From Coccinella septempunctata (taxonomy: Eukaryota > Arthropoda > Insecta > Coleoptera > Coccinellidae), in contig NC_058192.1 of NCBI RefSeq assembly GCF_907165205.1, positions 3,720,001 through 3,784,000 of the forward strand: DNA of 64,000 nt, read 5' to 3'. Below, in pieces: positions 21,609 through 35,828 of this stretch. The translations under genes and the position numbers were made by a program. The stretch's first letter is position 1. Every line of letters starts with the position of its first letter. The notes under the pieces were generated by a model. It was given only the letters and a program-made list of their open reading frames with translations. It ran no database searches and was not told the DNA's origin.

Positions 21609-23000
21609 CTGCAGCTATGCTCTCCAAATCTGGCGTCAGAGGAAATTGCCCAGGAAATGAGATGAACTCTCCCGCATAAACTGAACAAACTGCAAACATG
21701 ACTCTACTCTCGTATTCCAAACTTTAGTTAGACTAATCCTACTCAAATACGTTCTGTTATGAATAAGAGATGGCCGGTCAAGTTCTGAAAATACATTTCG
21801 CATTAAATCCCCCCTGAGTGAACCGGAAAACGGATTCTGGACCTCGGAAGTCTCGGAAAACCATCATGTAATTGATTATGAGGATGCTGCGCCAAATAGT
21901 TTATCTGTCGAGTTATGGTTCAAGCTCCGAGTAGGAGTAGTTAAGCCTTTAGCTTCGCGTTGGGGTTATTGGCATAAGGGCCGAACCATTTGAGGTTAAT
22001 TCATTTCTGACACGTAAGAACTGACTCAGTACACTTAACTGCTTCAGTATGGCATTCTTTGAAACCTAACATGATTTTCATTTCAGTTTCTGGTGTTATG
22101 AAGATTTTTTACTTGTACCTAATTGTTCAACCTACCTGTGTGAGATTTCCTGTCAACTTCGGCAATGAATCTCCCAGAAAAACATTCAATAATTCAGTAT
22201 CGCATCCTCGTTAACCCTAACCCTAACGCATATCAATATCAGACGAGTATAATTGACGTCATAACCACTAATGAAGACGCGTACGATATTCAAGCCTAGC
22301 GATCAAGCTTATTAGGAGTGGCCACTTAGACAAAGCTCCCTGCTATTATCAACTATTATCCTTGACGAAGTTCGGTGCTCATTGGTTAGTCAACCCTAGT
22401 TCAAACTGAAGTTGATAATTAACCGTGGGTTTGTGGGATATGTGAATCACTGATAAAACAAACAGAATGAAATGATTGGCAATGTTCGATTGTCGTGAAA
22501 CGTTTAAGGAAATATCATTGAAGGAATAAGGAAGCACCCTTGTTCAAATTCATAGGTAGAACCTATTTATTTCTTCAATTTTTCATATTCAATTGCAATA
22601 TCAGCAAATGAATATTAATTGAATGTTTCGCACTTTTCCTAAGAAATTAGTTATTGTAGGTACATAGAATAACTAGACCTACCTACTCGAAGAAAATTTG
22701 TTTTATTGTGCCTCCTAGTTTACCTACTTTTCTCCCTCTAGACCATCAGTGGATGGAATGAGCTCTGAAGTTTATTTTTACAATGTACTGCCACGTCTGG
22801 AGAGCAATTTCGTAGGTCAGAATAACATTTATACGGATGAACCCTACTTCCCCCACTCAATTAGAAACAAGGTTATCTCTCAATTAGATTGAAGATTAAT
22901 CTTGGTGCTGGTGGGCGATGAATTTGGAAGGGGTTGTTTTTTTTCAACCCACTCTAACAATATGAAGGGATAGTAAGCTTTTCAAATAATTCGGCTCCGC
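21609..23000. other. Unannotated interval
   Basis: About 1.4 kb. TTAACCCTAACCCTAACG at 22213-22230 holds two CCCTAA units only and is not a telomere. No gene recognised. Confidence 0.35.
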
Positions 23001-23620
23001 TATACAGGGTGAGTCTTTGACTCGAATAAATATTTCAGATTTAGATTCTTGAGATCAAAAGAAACTCATTTTTCCTATAACATTTTTTCCGATTTGTCCC
23101 TGATAAAAAGGTTTTAAGTTGGAAAAACAGAATCATCTTCAGAATAGCTAGCTAAATTTGTGACACTACACATCTGTGGTTCTTTTACACAAGTTGTATT
23201 CAGCCAAAGTCCCCATTTTTTCAATTTCACAGAAACTTTTTGATTTTTGAACATCGAATTACAAAAACAGCGCTTTATAAGAGAAAATACAAGAAATACT
23301 TCTATTTGATCATTAGATATCGTCTAACTTAGTTTCAAGAGTTCAGTTCTTTGAATTTTTGATATTTTTATGGTCTGAATAGTCATAATGAGAAAACTGG
23401 AAGACGTGGATGATATCCTGTATTGGGGAAAGATTCATCAAATAAATAAAAAACTATATCCCGAAATTTATTGCATTCGAAAAAACCCTTCGTTAGATAC
23501 AACTAAAAATATCATTTTTTTATGGTTTTTCAACAGCCTGTATCTTTCAAACCGAGCCAATTAGGAAAAAATGGTTAGGGAAGAAATTGTTTCTTGTGAC
23601 CTCAACTATCTACTGTAGGA
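23001..23620 (+). mobile_element. MITE family A copy, uninterrupted
   Basis: TA, then TACAGGGTGAGTCTTTGACT at the left. It aligns without interruption to the outer and inner parts of the copies at 5744 and 10880. The right end is damaged: similarity fades after GACCTCAACTATCTACTGTA, so the last 35-40 bp of TIR are lost. It provides the empty-site reference for the nested insertions in the other copies. No coding capacity. Confidence 0.8.
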
Positions 23621-24881
23621 CTTTTTACCCAATAATTTATGAACTGTGTAGAACAATAATTTAGAATTGTATAGACATATTTTGGACTAATATTGCACCA
23701 TAGAATAGATGGATTCGTTACCATCATTCTCATCAACATATGTACATAAGAATTGTTTCATCTTTACATTTACATACCAACAGCAACTCAAACCGAAAAG
23801 TGTTCATAAATATCCTGTACGAAAACCGGGAATAAATGGGAACTGGTTTGAATATTCGTTTCTTGTTTACATCCCTAGTGGATGCTTCACCTACACTTCG
23901 CATATTTCATGTTTCATCCAGTGGAAAAACAATACCGAAATTCCTCTTCAAATCCCCGATTACTTGGCGGAATGCAACCTTGGGAAAACATCCGGAGGAA
24001 GTTGTATATCATATACGGTATATTGTCTTCAGAGGCAGAATATCGAACGAAATGCTCAGAAATCTTTCGGATTGGAAAATTAAGTAGATTGAGGCAGAAA
24101 TATACGAATGAGCATTTTGGCATTTTAGAATCAGACTGATTGCGCACTGGGTTCGACGTTGAAATGTAATTAATTTTTTTTATTCGAGTCGCTCAAATAT
24201 ATTAAGGCTGCGACGACCAACACAGTAAAAATTCGAAATTGAATTACTTAATTTAATTGGAGTGTTAATGCGAGGAATCAAGTGAAGAGGCAATTATGCA
24301 GATCTCCAAAAACGTGTTAAGGGGAGGGTAAATTGTTCATTATCAAATTTTTGTTCAATATAAATCTTCCAACGAAATTTTGAGAAAAAGCTCATCAATT
24401 GTAATTAACAGCGTTTTTGTTGAGGAGCAGATGCAATTCTTCAAACATGGTCATAGCGAATGAAGTATTCAAAATTCAAATCAATATTGTCCAAACCCAG
24501 CAAGACAGCAATGAAATTTCCTAATCATCTCAACGTGCGACCTTTGGAAAACGTCTTGAAGATGAACCCATACTCCGTGAGGCCCTGAATCTTAATGAAA
24601 TTCTCCGAAAACACCCCATTCTATTTTATACAACCTCCTTAAGTACAGTCGTTTCATAGAACAAGAGCCTAGCGTATATACAAGATTGATGGGCTTTTTA
24701 TTCAGCAGGTCCTGATATTATCCCACAAACAATGAAATTTTCACAAGGGTGTCGTTTCATTCCTATCATGGGTTATCGGAGCAGATGAAAAAGAAAGTTC
24801 ATAGTTTGGAATCACTTGAAGACGTTCAAATTAGTATGAATTCGTTAAATTTTTCAATCATCCAAAATAACTCAATTTTTC
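23621..24881. other. Unannotated interval
   Basis: About 1.25 kb. Frames in two or three phases overlap at 23709-24139 on both strands and resemble nothing known. No repeat recognised. Confidence 0.3.
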
Positions 24882-25918
24882 CTGAAAAATTCTTAGCCTC
24901 CTGTAGAACCAAACAGTTTTGAGTTGAGGAAAGAGATGATAGTCGGATGGAGCCAAATCTGGTGAATAAGGGGGGTGTTCTAGTAATTCGAACCCTAAAT
25001 CACGAATTCTTTGCAAAGCAACATGAGTTTGTGTGCATGTGCAACACCTTTGGATAGCTTTCCGCGTCTTTTTTCTTTAATTTTTTCCCGTAGAGAGGTC
25101 AGTAATGTCGAACAGTAATCTCCGGTTATTGTTCTACATTTATCCAAAAAATCAATCCTCCATGGCAATCCCAAAAAACTGAAGCAAGAACTTTTCTAGC
25201 AGATTTTTGTACACAAAACTTCTTAGGTCTTGGAGAACCAGTGTTTCCAATTACATCGATTGTTGCTTTGTTTCTGGATCGTAGAAATGTACCCTAGTCT
25301 CATCCATACTAACAATTCAGATTACATCGTTTTCAAATCGAGCACAGATCGAACGCGATGCTTCTACCCTTTCACGCTTTTGGTCAACATTCAAACATTT
25401 GGGGATCCATTTTGCAGCAATTTTTCTCATGTACAAAGTATATGATGAACGCGTTCGTATGAAATATTCAGTCCTTCAGATATCCGTTTTAGACCAATTC
25501 GACGGTCTGATAAAACCATATCATGAACTGCATCGATATTTTCGGGGACTGACACAGAAACTGGCCTTCCCGATCGGTCATCATCTTCAATGGAAAATTT
25601 ACCTCTTTTGAAGCTTGCAGTCCAATTTTTCACTGTCGCATACGAAGGACATTGATCACCAAGGGTATTAAGCGTATCTTCGTAAATCTGCTTACCTCTT
25701 ACCCTTTTGAATACAGGTACTTGATGATTGCTCGATACTCCAATTTTTCAATTTTCACGATTTCGGAGAACATCTTCTTTCTTTCAATTTATTACGTAAC
25801 TCTGGTTTACTTTTTTGTCCTCAAACTTCACACTGACACTTCTGATGAGTTATTGTTCGTTGCTATAGTAACGCAATATTTTGCGTCTAGGCTAACTAGA
25901 TATCAATACATCCTCTTA
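24882..25918 (-). mobile_element. Mariner-like element copy 3, decayed ends, dead transposase
   Basis: Read on the minus strand. The 5' end is degenerate (CATCCTCTTA instead of CATCCTCGTA). A readable piece at 25633-25427 covers the first HTH region (NWTASFKRGKFSIEDDDRSG, then ISEGLNISYERVHH). The 3' part has lost about 200 bp between the conserved tail and the third-aspartate region, and the 3' TIR is unrecognisable. Numerous stops. Confidence 0.9.
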
Positions 25919-28900
25919 CATCACAGACTCAGGTGTATACAACCAAGTTTTCGCTCTGATTAAAAAGTACATAGTTTAGTCATTTGCATCAGAGACATAC
26001 GTTCGATAATTAGTCTCGAGCGAATATCACTATCTATAGTCGTTTCGTAGCAAGCTCATAGGCATGCAAATATTATTACATGAAGTTTAGATTACATTCT
26101 GGTGTGTTGATAACCCCAAGCTGCTCCGATTTAAACTAATTATTAAACATCTAAAGCATGTTCTTTGTGTATTCAATATGGTGCACGTCCTCCATCAAGG
26201 AAACTTGTCCAGAGGAGGATTATTAATGTTTCCAGATTGTCCTTCGTTTGATAGACGTACATCCCTGAGAATCCTGGAGAGAAATATCTTAGGATCCAGC
26301 AAATAACTCTAGCTTTGTTTGCCGCCATATACCTGCTTTAATGGGACAAACATAATGATCTGTGAATGACAATCATTAATCCTAACACCTTCCATCACGT
26401 TTTGGAACGTGAACTATTCCAGATTTCAGCTTGTACCACGTGGACCAACCGCAAAAGGGCGATAACAACCTGAAGTATGGTAGTAATGTAAGAAAAATCA
26501 TCAGTTGAACCAATGACCATACTCAGATTGACAAGAAAATAGTATCACTGGACCCATGTTTTCCTTTTTTTAGTTGAGGAGATGGCTTGTACACCAAGAG
26601 GGTGAATTTGGAGGTTATATTCTTATCAAAACAAAACTGATTTACAAAGTACCGAAAAATAAATTGTGTATGTTGAAATGTCGTTCTTTTCCCATATTCT
26701 CCACTGGCTTTATCACTACAATTTGAATTATCATGTATACTTCGTAGTTAATACAAGAATTTCAACAAAACGGATGAACACCGAAATATTTCTATTAATA
26801 ACATCTGTCAGGGTAAGAATTCCAGCCAATTTCATTTTGCGTCGAGTTTATGTCATAATAGAAACCCGAGATCCAGTCATATCTTTGGAGAACAGACAGG
26901 ACTTGCTTCCCAGATAGGGGAATGGACTTTTTTCCCTAAATTTCTCTTTTTCTTTCCGCTCTTCTTTGCGGAAACCTCAACATCTGCTCTTGTTGAGATT
27001 TCGCTGTTCAGGACTGTTCGAAAACTGAGATGTAACTGAACTCTCATGAACTATACCGGGTGCTGAGATCAATTTTGTCAGTTGAATTTGTTTCATTGTA
27101 GAATTCTTTCATGTGGTGTGATTTAAATTGTTCATATTATCCGGTTTTTCACAATTTCAGGAGTTGCTGGACCGTTAATGTTGTTATTCATCCGAATCGA
27201 TTTCGAATTACATTTTTGGATCACTCATTATATCCGTTCTATAATTCCGCCCCGTTTGAGATAATACTTCATTAAAATGCATTCTGCGATATTGGAATAT
27301 TATACAATCTGTCATCGGCGCTATTGCCATAAATTAATTCATTTATCATTCTGTTATCTGAATATCAGCCAAAAATTGATTACTATGCAAATATTCAGCA
27401 GAGCGTTTCAATGGCGTGGGCAGATAAAGTGTGGCAACCAATTTGTTGTCAACAAATTTGAAAGAGAAACATTGAGGAATCTGCGATGTTGGAATGCTTT
27501 TGAAGCATATCGATCGGCTGTACAAATAGCAGAGGGGAAACACATCCAGTCCAATCTATAGTGTTTGTACTGCTTTAAAACAATTATAAAATAGATTATT
27601 GAAAGATTCATTTTTGGTCCTTCTATTGGAAAGGATAAATCAGGCATTCTTGAGAACCTCCATAAAACTTAATCTTCAATACATTGTCACCGTTATTGGA
27701 GAACTATTTGCTATTCGTATGGGCTCTAAATGTAAATATCAATCCAATTTATCTTGAAATTCGGCTTCAATCTAAAAATCCCTGATTGATTGAAGCTTGA
27801 TTACCTTCAAAAACTCCCCCTCTGGACGTGTGAGGCAATCAGGATCCCAAAAAAATGAGGAACAATATTGAACTCACAGGATTAGCTTACACTGATTCTC
27901 CCCGTGCTAACGATGAATGAAATTGATATATGATTTTCATTTGATGGACCCACGTAATGGAATCTGATGAGAATTCGAAAATTTCCATTTAATTCAGAAC
28001 CTGTGAAATGTACAGCTCTTCTAGAGGAAATTTGTTGAAGCTACTGATGTTGAATTGAGCTGGCTCAACACTATTTGAATTCCCGAAAAAAAACCTTTTT
28101 TCTCAATAAATCCAGAAAGAAATTTAAAAATAATTGATCAATTGTAATTTCTGGTGACACGCTTTGATTGTTTACTTATAATCCCCATATTTGTCACAAT
28201 TTTAAAGAAAATTTTCAAATTCAATCAACCTAATCACAGTCGATGTTGTACATAAGAGCATCGCTCATAATGAATCCCCAAGAAAACAGTACAGTTCTTC
28301 CTCTTGAGTTTTCTAATTCAGTTTTAACGGGTATACCATTCGTCCACGGTGAGTGCAAAATTCCATCACAAATCGCTTAAAATATGGGAAATCTAATGAG
28401 TAAGGGAATAATTTGTAAGGCAATTTTAATTTTTCACTAGTTTAATATTCCGGACCATTCTTTTGGGACTTCCGGAGCTCTTATTAAGATCGTAAATTAA
28501 TGTCGCTATAATTTCCGCTTATAGAGGAATTTTAGATGCGGAGGAGCTGGTCTCCAGATATATTAGAGCTGTTCGTGATTTTGGAAGTAATTGGTGGATT
28601 TCTGCAGATTATACATCTAACAAAGGCTACTTCAGTGGCTCCAACTGTTTTCCAGTAAATTAGACGAATGCTGCAATAAACCTATTACCACAGTAAAACC
28701 CTGAAAAATTACCCACATTTCGAATTGGTCAAATAAAACACAATCGTGCACGAGTACCAACTCAAGTGGCATGTCAATTCGAAGGGATTTTCTAACGATT
28801 TTATTTTGAACTTTCAACGCTACTAATTCTTCCTTTCATTTGATCCTGTTGTCAGCGTGAAACGAAAATATTATCATTCAACCTCCTTCAGGTTCACAGA

Positions 28901-29744
28901 AGAATCTCTATCCTTATCTTGGCCCTCATTAATTTGAACTTTTTATATACCACTGCTCTTCCTGATACTCTATCCATTATTTGTCCACAATCGAGGGGGC
29001 TAGGTATTCTTGGATTGATTTTCTCAGAAACATGAGAGGATTCTCCAAGGTAGGAGTGTCATCTTACAATCGTATTTTCTTTCTTCCGTTCGTACTATTG
29101 AGTACAAATGAAAACATCCGACAGGTATGATTTCCCAGTAGAATAGCTGTTCATGATGTTCTTTATGGGAGCAATTCTGGAGTTTCTCAATCAATACTGA
29201 GGAAATATACTTGCCTTCTTTCAGTCTTTCAGATACATTTTTTGTTGGACTCCTTTATAGACATTTATGATCTTTTATTTCAGTATGTTCGAAGAGATTT
29301 TCGCATTTCCCTCAATCTCATCGGTTATATGAGATGGTAGGCACCAGTTGTGATCAGAAACACAATTTTAATCTGAATTATTGCCAGAGGATGGTGGTTA
29401 GCTCTCTCGTTGTTCTGTTCCTACAACAATCACCTTCAATAAATCACAGATACGTCATATAATCCACATCATTTCTGCATTCAGACGACTAACGTTCTCG
29501 AACTGTGCAATATTCAGACATAAATCATTTTAACAATAAAGCGCACTTCCCTAATTGACGCTGATGTGTGCTATGTTTCATCTTTGTTATAAGTGAGTTA
29601 GAACTGAAACTTGGCCTGTCTTGTATATATATATATTCCACTTCCAAGTGCATAATTGGGCAGGCAAACTAGAAACGGCAGGATATTGTGCGGCAGATAG
29701 GCGAAGGGTGGAGTGCCAGAAAAAGCCATATACATTAGTAAACA
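25919..29744. other. Long AT-rich interval with no recognised feature
   Basis: About 3.8 kb. I see scattered short frames only (for example 26666-26917 and 27277-27561 on the plus strand), without motifs, conserved splice structure or repeat membership. It contains a short (TA)n run near 29625. It may be intergenic or intronic. Confidence 0.35.
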
Positions 29745-30836
29745 TACGAGGATGTATTGATATCTAGTTATCAACAAACACTAACTCATTAGAAGTGTCA
29801 TTGTGAAGTTTGAGGTCAAGAATAAGAGTTCCGCAATAAATTGAAAGAAAGAAGATGTCCACCGAAATTGTGAAAATCGAAAAATTGGAATATCGAGCCA
29901 TCATCAAGTACCTGTATTTAAAAGGGTAAGAGGTAAGCAGATTTACGAAGATATGCTTAATACCCTTGGTGATCAATGTCTTTTGTATGCGACCGTGAAA
30001 AATTGGACTTCAAGCTTCAAAAGAGGTAAATTTTCCATTGAACATGATGACCGATCGAGAAGGCCAGTTTCTCAGTCAGTCCCCGAAAATATCGATGCAG
30101 TTCATGACATGATTTTATCAGACCGTCGAATTGGGCTAAAACGGATATCTGCAGCACTGAATATTTCATACGAACGCGTTCATCATATAGTTCACGTCAA
30201 TTTGGACATGAGAAAAATTGCTGCAAAATGGATCCCAAATGTTTCAATGTTGACCAAAAGCGTGCAAGGGTAGAAGCATCGCGTTCGATCTGTGCTCGAT
30301 TTGAGAACGATGTAGACTTTTTAAACCGAATTGCTTCTATGAATGAGACTTGGGTACATTTCTACGATCCAGAAACAAAGCAACAATCGATGGAATGGCG
30401 ACACTCTGGTTCTCCGAAACCTAAGAAGTTTCGTGTCCAAAAATCTGATGGAAAAGTTCTTGCTTCAGTTTTTTGGGATTGCCATGGAGTAATCATGATT
30501 GATTTTTTGGATAAGGGTAGAACAATAACCGGAGATTTCTATTCGACATTACTGACCAATCTACGGGAACAAATTAAAGAGAAAACACTCGGAAAGCTAT
30601 CCAAAGGTGCTTTGTGTTTGCAGGACAACGCCCCTGCACACAAATCTCATGTTGCCATGCAAAAAATTCGTGATTTAGGGTTTGAATTACTAGAACACCC
30701 CCGTTATTCACCAGATTCGGCTCCATCCGACTATCATCTCTTTCCTCGACTCTTTCAATAAGGAGGTAATAAAAGCTGTGGAGGTCAGGTTTGCAGAGCA
30801 GGAAGAAACATTTTTTTTTTTTTTGAAAGGTCTAGC
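29745..30836 (+). mobile_element. Mariner-like element copy 4, 3'-truncated; first catalytic Asp replaced by Asn
   Basis: 5' end intact (TA, CGAGGATGTATTGATATC), but about 55 bp of the 5' UTR are missing. Transposase pieces at 29953-30273 and 30228-30761 are joined by a frameshift. The first catalytic motif reads MNETWVHFY instead of MDETW, while LQDNAPAHKS and SAPSDYHLF are intact. A deletion removes the segment between HLFP and the EEVIKAVEV tail. Similarity ends at about 30836 after a long T run; the 3' TIR is missing. Confidence 0.92.
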
Positions 30837-31651
30837 GACTAAACGTAGAGCTCATTCCTTCAAGTGTTTGAAATCAAACCCTATATAGCAGGATTGATAT
30901 CTGAATATAAAGCAGGATTCAATTGTATGGAAGCCTCCCTGAATATCAAATTTTTAGTATATTGAAATGGTCCTTCCTTTCATCCCCATTCGAAAACAAG
31001 TTCAAATCTTTACGATCTTGATCATAAACTGTTGCCAATTCTGACGGGGAGATTTTTTCGCAGCATGGGGACGAAACATCAATATCCGTAATGTATTGTT
31101 TTTCCAGGCTTACTTTGATTCATCACGACTTTCCTATTCTGGCGCCTACACCCACCATTTTTCCTCCACATTTGGATATCTTCCGCGAGACTGTTGTCCA
31201 TTTTCGTGATAAATCTTTCGATAAAATCGTTAAACCCCAGCCATGTTTTCCATTTATTTCACATGAATTTACTGCTTCGGTTCGACCATAAATATGAGAG
31301 TAGTTCACTTTTCCACAAGAGGCGCATGAAAGACTGTAATTTAGAAGTTTTCTCCCCTCTGAAATTCCCACGCAGCGGATATGAAAACGACTCAACTTTA
31401 TTCGATTTTCACGAGGAAAAACTGCAAATTTCAAAGATTCGAATACTTTCTCTGGTTCAACCCGCAATTTTATGACAAGGTGTCTTGTAGGCTTGAATTT
31501 TCCCCATTTTAATCTGTAGGAGGATCTTTTGATACCAAGTTGGTCCCATAAGTAAGCAAAATGTTGGGATAAAATTGCAACCAATAATAAACTTGTTAGA
31601 TGTATCAGTGTAGGTTTAAAAGCTTTGAAGATACTGGATAAATTAGGGAAC
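30837..31651. other. Unannotated interval between two truncated mariner copies
   Basis: About 815 bp between the truncated 3' ends of copies 4 and 5, which face each other. A minus-strand frame of 153 codons (31123-31584), with two Cys pairs at most and no domain I know, is the only notable coding potential. I do not support it as a gene. Confidence 0.3.
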
Positions 31652-32449
31652 TAATAGTCGGATGGAGCCAAATCTGGTGAACAAGGGGGGTATTCTAGTA
31701 ATTCAAACCCTAAATCACGAATTTTTTGCATGCCAACATGAGATTTTTGTGCAGGGGCGTTGTCCTGCAAAACCAAAACACCTTTAGATAGCTTTCCGCG
31801 TTTTTTCTCTTCAATTTTGTCCTGTAGAGTGGTCAGTAATGTCGAATAGTGATCTCCGGTTATTGTTCTAGCCCTATCCAAAAAATCAATCATGATTACT
31901 CCATGGCAATCCCAAAACACTGAAGCAGGAACTTTTTCAGCAGATTTTTGGACACGAAACTTCTTAGATCTTGGAGAACCAGAGTGTCGCCATTCTATCG
32001 ATTGTTGCTTTGTTTCTGGATCGTAGAAATGTAACCAAGTCTCATCCAAAGTATCAATTCGGTTTAAAAAGTCTACATCGTTTTCAAATCGAGCACAGAT
32101 CGAACGCGATGCTTCTACCCTTGCACGCTTTTGGTTAACATTCAAACATTTGGGGATCCATTCGGGGACTGACACAGAAACTGGCCTTCCCGATCGATCA
32201 TCATCTTCAATGGAAGATTTACCTCTTTTGAAGCTTGCAGTCTAATTTTTCACGATCGCATATGAAGAACGTTAATCACCAAGGGTATTAAGCATATTTT
32301 TGTCTCACCTCTTAACCCTTTTAGATACAGGTACTTGATGATGGCTCGATACTCCAATTTTTCGATTTCCACAATTTCGATGGACATCTTTCTTTCTTTT
32401 ATGCATGGAACTGGTCTAGGCTAACTAGATATCAATACATCCTCGTACA
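31652..32449 (-). mobile_element. Mariner-like element copy 5, 3'-truncated, HTH-deleted
   Basis: The 5' end (CATCCTCGTA at 32438-32447) is intact. The minus-strand frame 32175-31651 carries all three catalytic regions: LDETWLHFY, LQDNAPAQKS and LAPSDY. About 50 codons are missing between SVPE and WIPKC, removing the second DNA-binding helices in frame. The element stops at about 31652, directly after the third aspartate. Further losses lie in the 5' UTR and first exon region. Confidence 0.92.
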
Positions 32450-32900
32450 TATAATATTTTGACTTTTCAATTGTTAACTTCTTTCTATAAGAGGTAAATA
32501 TTTCTTCTATACATCCTTGTAATAGAAAATACAGTCCACTGTGTTTTCCTTTTTATGGATACGCTTTTTGGTAGATGGAAAATAATATATCGTGCTTTAT
32601 TCGAATACAATTAGGTCTCTGAACACTCATGACATTTGTAAATTCCGCTGGTGAATTCCGCAGTTTCCCATTAAGTTGGACCGAGTTTAAATGAACAGTT
32701 TGAATATATTGTACTGCACAACGCTGTAAATTAACATGCGTCACATATCGGATAATGGAAAACCAATTTATTTGTCATCGTAATTTGTTGGTAATTCATT
32801 CATTAATTCCTACTTCACAGAAATATTGCGCGTTCCTCAGGATTTATTCGCCCCTATAATTTTATTTTTCATATCGAGGATCTGCTCAAAAAAAGACAAA
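32450..32900. other. Unannotated interval
   Basis: About 450 AT-rich bases between mariner copy 5 and element P copy 2; nothing recognised. Confidence 0.3.
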
Positions 32901-33804
32901 TAGAGTCAACTGTGCGCACTTTTGCCTTTCAAGCCATACCCTGTTGAAGCTAGGAAAATTAAAACATATTCATAAGACAGAGAATTTTCAAATCTATAAG
33001 AAAACATCAAAAAGCAAACGAACAAAAACGTTTTCTTTCCGCAAAAAAAAATTTAATAAAGAAAGTCGGAGTGCGTTCACATGCCCCGTATTGCGGGTAA
33101 GTGTGCGCACCCTCACGGGGTAAGTGAACGCAGTGCTTAGTGAACCACACAATCAAAACAAATTACAAAATAATGTCATCAAAATGTTACAATATTAGAG
33201 AAATGCTGTTTATTGTCAATACAGAAGCGCCTTTTTACAAGCAGTGCATTATTGTTCGTGCCACAATTCTTGGTGAACACAACACTTGATACATTTCCCT
33301 GTTGGTGGCTCTTCATATTTTTCTGAACAAATAGGACAGTATTGATCGAGTCTTAACCAAGAAAATCAACAATGTCATAATTTATTCCTCACCGAACTAA
33401 TGCCCATATAATGAATCTATGCGCACACTTACCCGCGCACACTTTCCCCAGTAAGCCAAAATTTGAATTGACGTTCTTAAAGAGTTGAGCAGCTAAGAGA
33501 ACCTAAAATATTTAGATTAATATGCCCATGATCGAATAAAATATTGTTTAACACTGAGGGACTCGGAACTTGGACCTGGCAGAATGTGCAGAGATGCTAA
33601 AAATTAACAAGAAAACTAGTGAATTTGATTGATTGCAAATAAAAAGTTAAAGAAACGTGGCACGGCGCACTCCTATGAAAAACTAATATGGCGATTCTGC
33701 GCCCTTGCTTCACCCAAATGAACCCCTCTTTCATACATTGCATAGTCGAGATATACGCACTGCGCACACTTACCCACTGCGCTCAGTTACCCCGAATGAC
33801 TCTA
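32901..33804 (-). mobile_element. Element P copy 2 (reverse orientation)
   Basis: Very similar to 6244-7179 over its full length in the opposite orientation. TA at both ends. The left terminus has lost the ATTCGGGG octamer (TAGAGTCAACTGTGCGCA), while the right one is complete (CAGTTACCCCGAATGACTC). The internal GTAAGTGTGCGCA motifs are preserved. The Cys-rich stretch on the minus strand (about 33360-33240) reads CSEKYEEPPTGKCIKC with WHEQ and CTAC, closer to a finger than in copy 1. Confidence 0.8.
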
Positions 33805-34610
33805 TCCAAAAACTGTCTGTCATTTACTATTTCTCGATGAAAACCTTGATTCAATAATATAAAAATGCTAAGAAGATACGGAAAATCTGGATCTAAATTT
33901 TTGATGAGGAGTTTATATGATTTGAAGTGATCGATTCTCAGGAGGAAATCCAATTCGGTATTTCGAGAGATGGAGGGTGAGAATATAAGGCGGACTTTTT
34001 GTCCAATAGAAAGTTCCCTCCAAGATATATTATCATCAAACATTACCACAGAATCCCGTACATAAATTAACAGAGCCTTCACCTCCAACGTTCGGCCATT
34101 TGTCTTCAGGCAACGCAGTCCTATCCCCAAATGTCGTTAGGGTTATTTTTCGCGCCGTTCAATTGTTTGCTCTAAGTGGCGCAGTTGAATCGGCTTGAAT
34201 ACTAATGAGAATAATATGCGAGTATTTCTTGGAATCCAGAGTCGTTTTTTAACCTATCGCCGCTCTGGCATACTAAGCGAAAGGGGATGAATTGTGATTT
34301 CTCTGACCCAGATGTGAGTAACATGAATTTCCTTTCTGATGCATGGGGCTGTTATAGTTTCAGAATCGATATTTTGTTCTTGGTAACAGTCGCCAGCCGG
34401 ATAAGTTTGTAGGAAGAAGAAAATTCGAATAAATGAGTGTTGACAGGTCTACGAAGAGCTTGTGGAGGTACCTACCCCATTAAACTTTGATTTCAAGGTG
34501 TTTGTAAGATCCTTTTCTTGTACCTGCAAAGTTCTGGAGGTTGAATCTATATTTTGTCAACTATGTTGTCGCTCTGAAGCTGTTACCACTTGAATTCCTA
34601 ACCCAATACC
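33805..34610. other. Unannotated interval
   Basis: About 800 bp; a minus-strand frame at 33783-34130 begins inside element P's end region and resembles nothing known. No feature supported. Confidence 0.3.
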
Positions 34611-35828
34611 TATACTTCATTCAACTTTATTTTAGCAGTCGGTTGGCCATGGAAATTTGACACATTTCACTCTCTATAATACGAAAATGTGGGGTTATGA
34701 AGCTTGTCAAAACATTTTTGGGTTTTGAATCAACGCTATGTTGCCCGTTCTACGTAAAAGTTTCTGTTATTACGTATTTTATCACAATGTCGAATCTCTT
34801 CGGAAAATATGTGACGAACATAATTGAACTTTATACAAACTGATTGAAGGCATACCAAATCCAGTTATTTGCATGGAAAATACAAGAGATCAGTATAATA
34901 TCATAATATGCACTAGCTTGAGGAGAGTTAATGTTCGTTATCTTCTTTGGCTTACATCATTTGTAGATTTCAAAAATATTAACCCGAAGATGAAATGCAT
35001 ATGATGCAGTGGTTGGGAATGGGTATCTCCCGAAGGAATTAACAGATAATTACAAGAATGTTAAATTCTTCAACAAAAATCATCTTGCATCAATATAAGT
35101 AAAAGAAGTTGAAGGAAGTTTCAAGTTAAGATGCAACTTCACCGTTGAAAAAAAATTTCACATGAATAAACAAGTAACAGGGCAACTTGCGCGTATTTGT
35201 GGCTATTCATCTTAAAACATTGATGTAATTATAATAATTAGGTATTTATTAGTACCTTAAGACATTTACATTGCAAAAGACAAGTCAAATGAAAAATAGA
35301 AAAATCAATTTTCGGAAACTTATTCTACGATGACATTTATCGAAAATCCTGTAGTAAACTTTTCGCATTAATTCACTCAAACATAAAATTCCCAAATGCC
35401 ACCACTTTTTTGGGTCTCCCAATAGAGCGAAATTCTTTGTCATACTCTTCATTCACAATCTTACTGATTGTGGAAATATTGAGCTGAAATATAAGTCTTT
35501 TAGATTCAGATGAAACATTATTTAAATTCTCTTACATTGAATATGTTCGCTACCGTCTGACGTATTGTGGATTTTAGAATATCAGGGTATAACTATTTGA
35601 ATGAGCGGACCTGAATTCTAAATAGCACTTCCTGAAACCCTGTCTCTTTTTTCAATCACTTTGGGCATTTTCGAATTTTCGTAATAAAAATTGATATTAG
35701 TTGTGGCAACGGCGTTATGACATTAACGACATTTCATGAGTGCCAACCTTACTTCGTTCTAGTTACAAAAACTTGAGAAAATTATTTCATGGCCAACCGA
35801 CTGCTAAAATAAATTTGAATGAAGTATA
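34611..35828 (+). mobile_element. Element X copy 3, complete
   Basis: A single TA is duplicated at both sides. Inverted termini of about 38 bp: TACTTCATTCAACTTTATTT and, at the right end, AAATTTGAATGAAGTA. Inside each is the 17-bp block CAGTCGGTTGGCCATG. About 1.22 kb, without a conserved reading frame. The best reference copy of this family in the window. Confidence 0.87.

Noticed and set aside
22213..22230. AACCCTAACCCTAACG as a telomere-like repeat
   Set aside because: Only two units, and of the CCCTAA type rather than the insect CCTAA type; no array around it.
27963..27990. CTGATGAGAATTCGAAA as another hammerhead core
   Set aside because: The segment between CTGATGA and GAAA is GAATTC, which cannot form helix II with a loop; no helix I or III.
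31123..31584. 153-codon minus-strand frame as a gene
   Set aside because: No recognisable motif; overlapped by a plus-strand frame of 93 codons; sits between two mariner wrecks.
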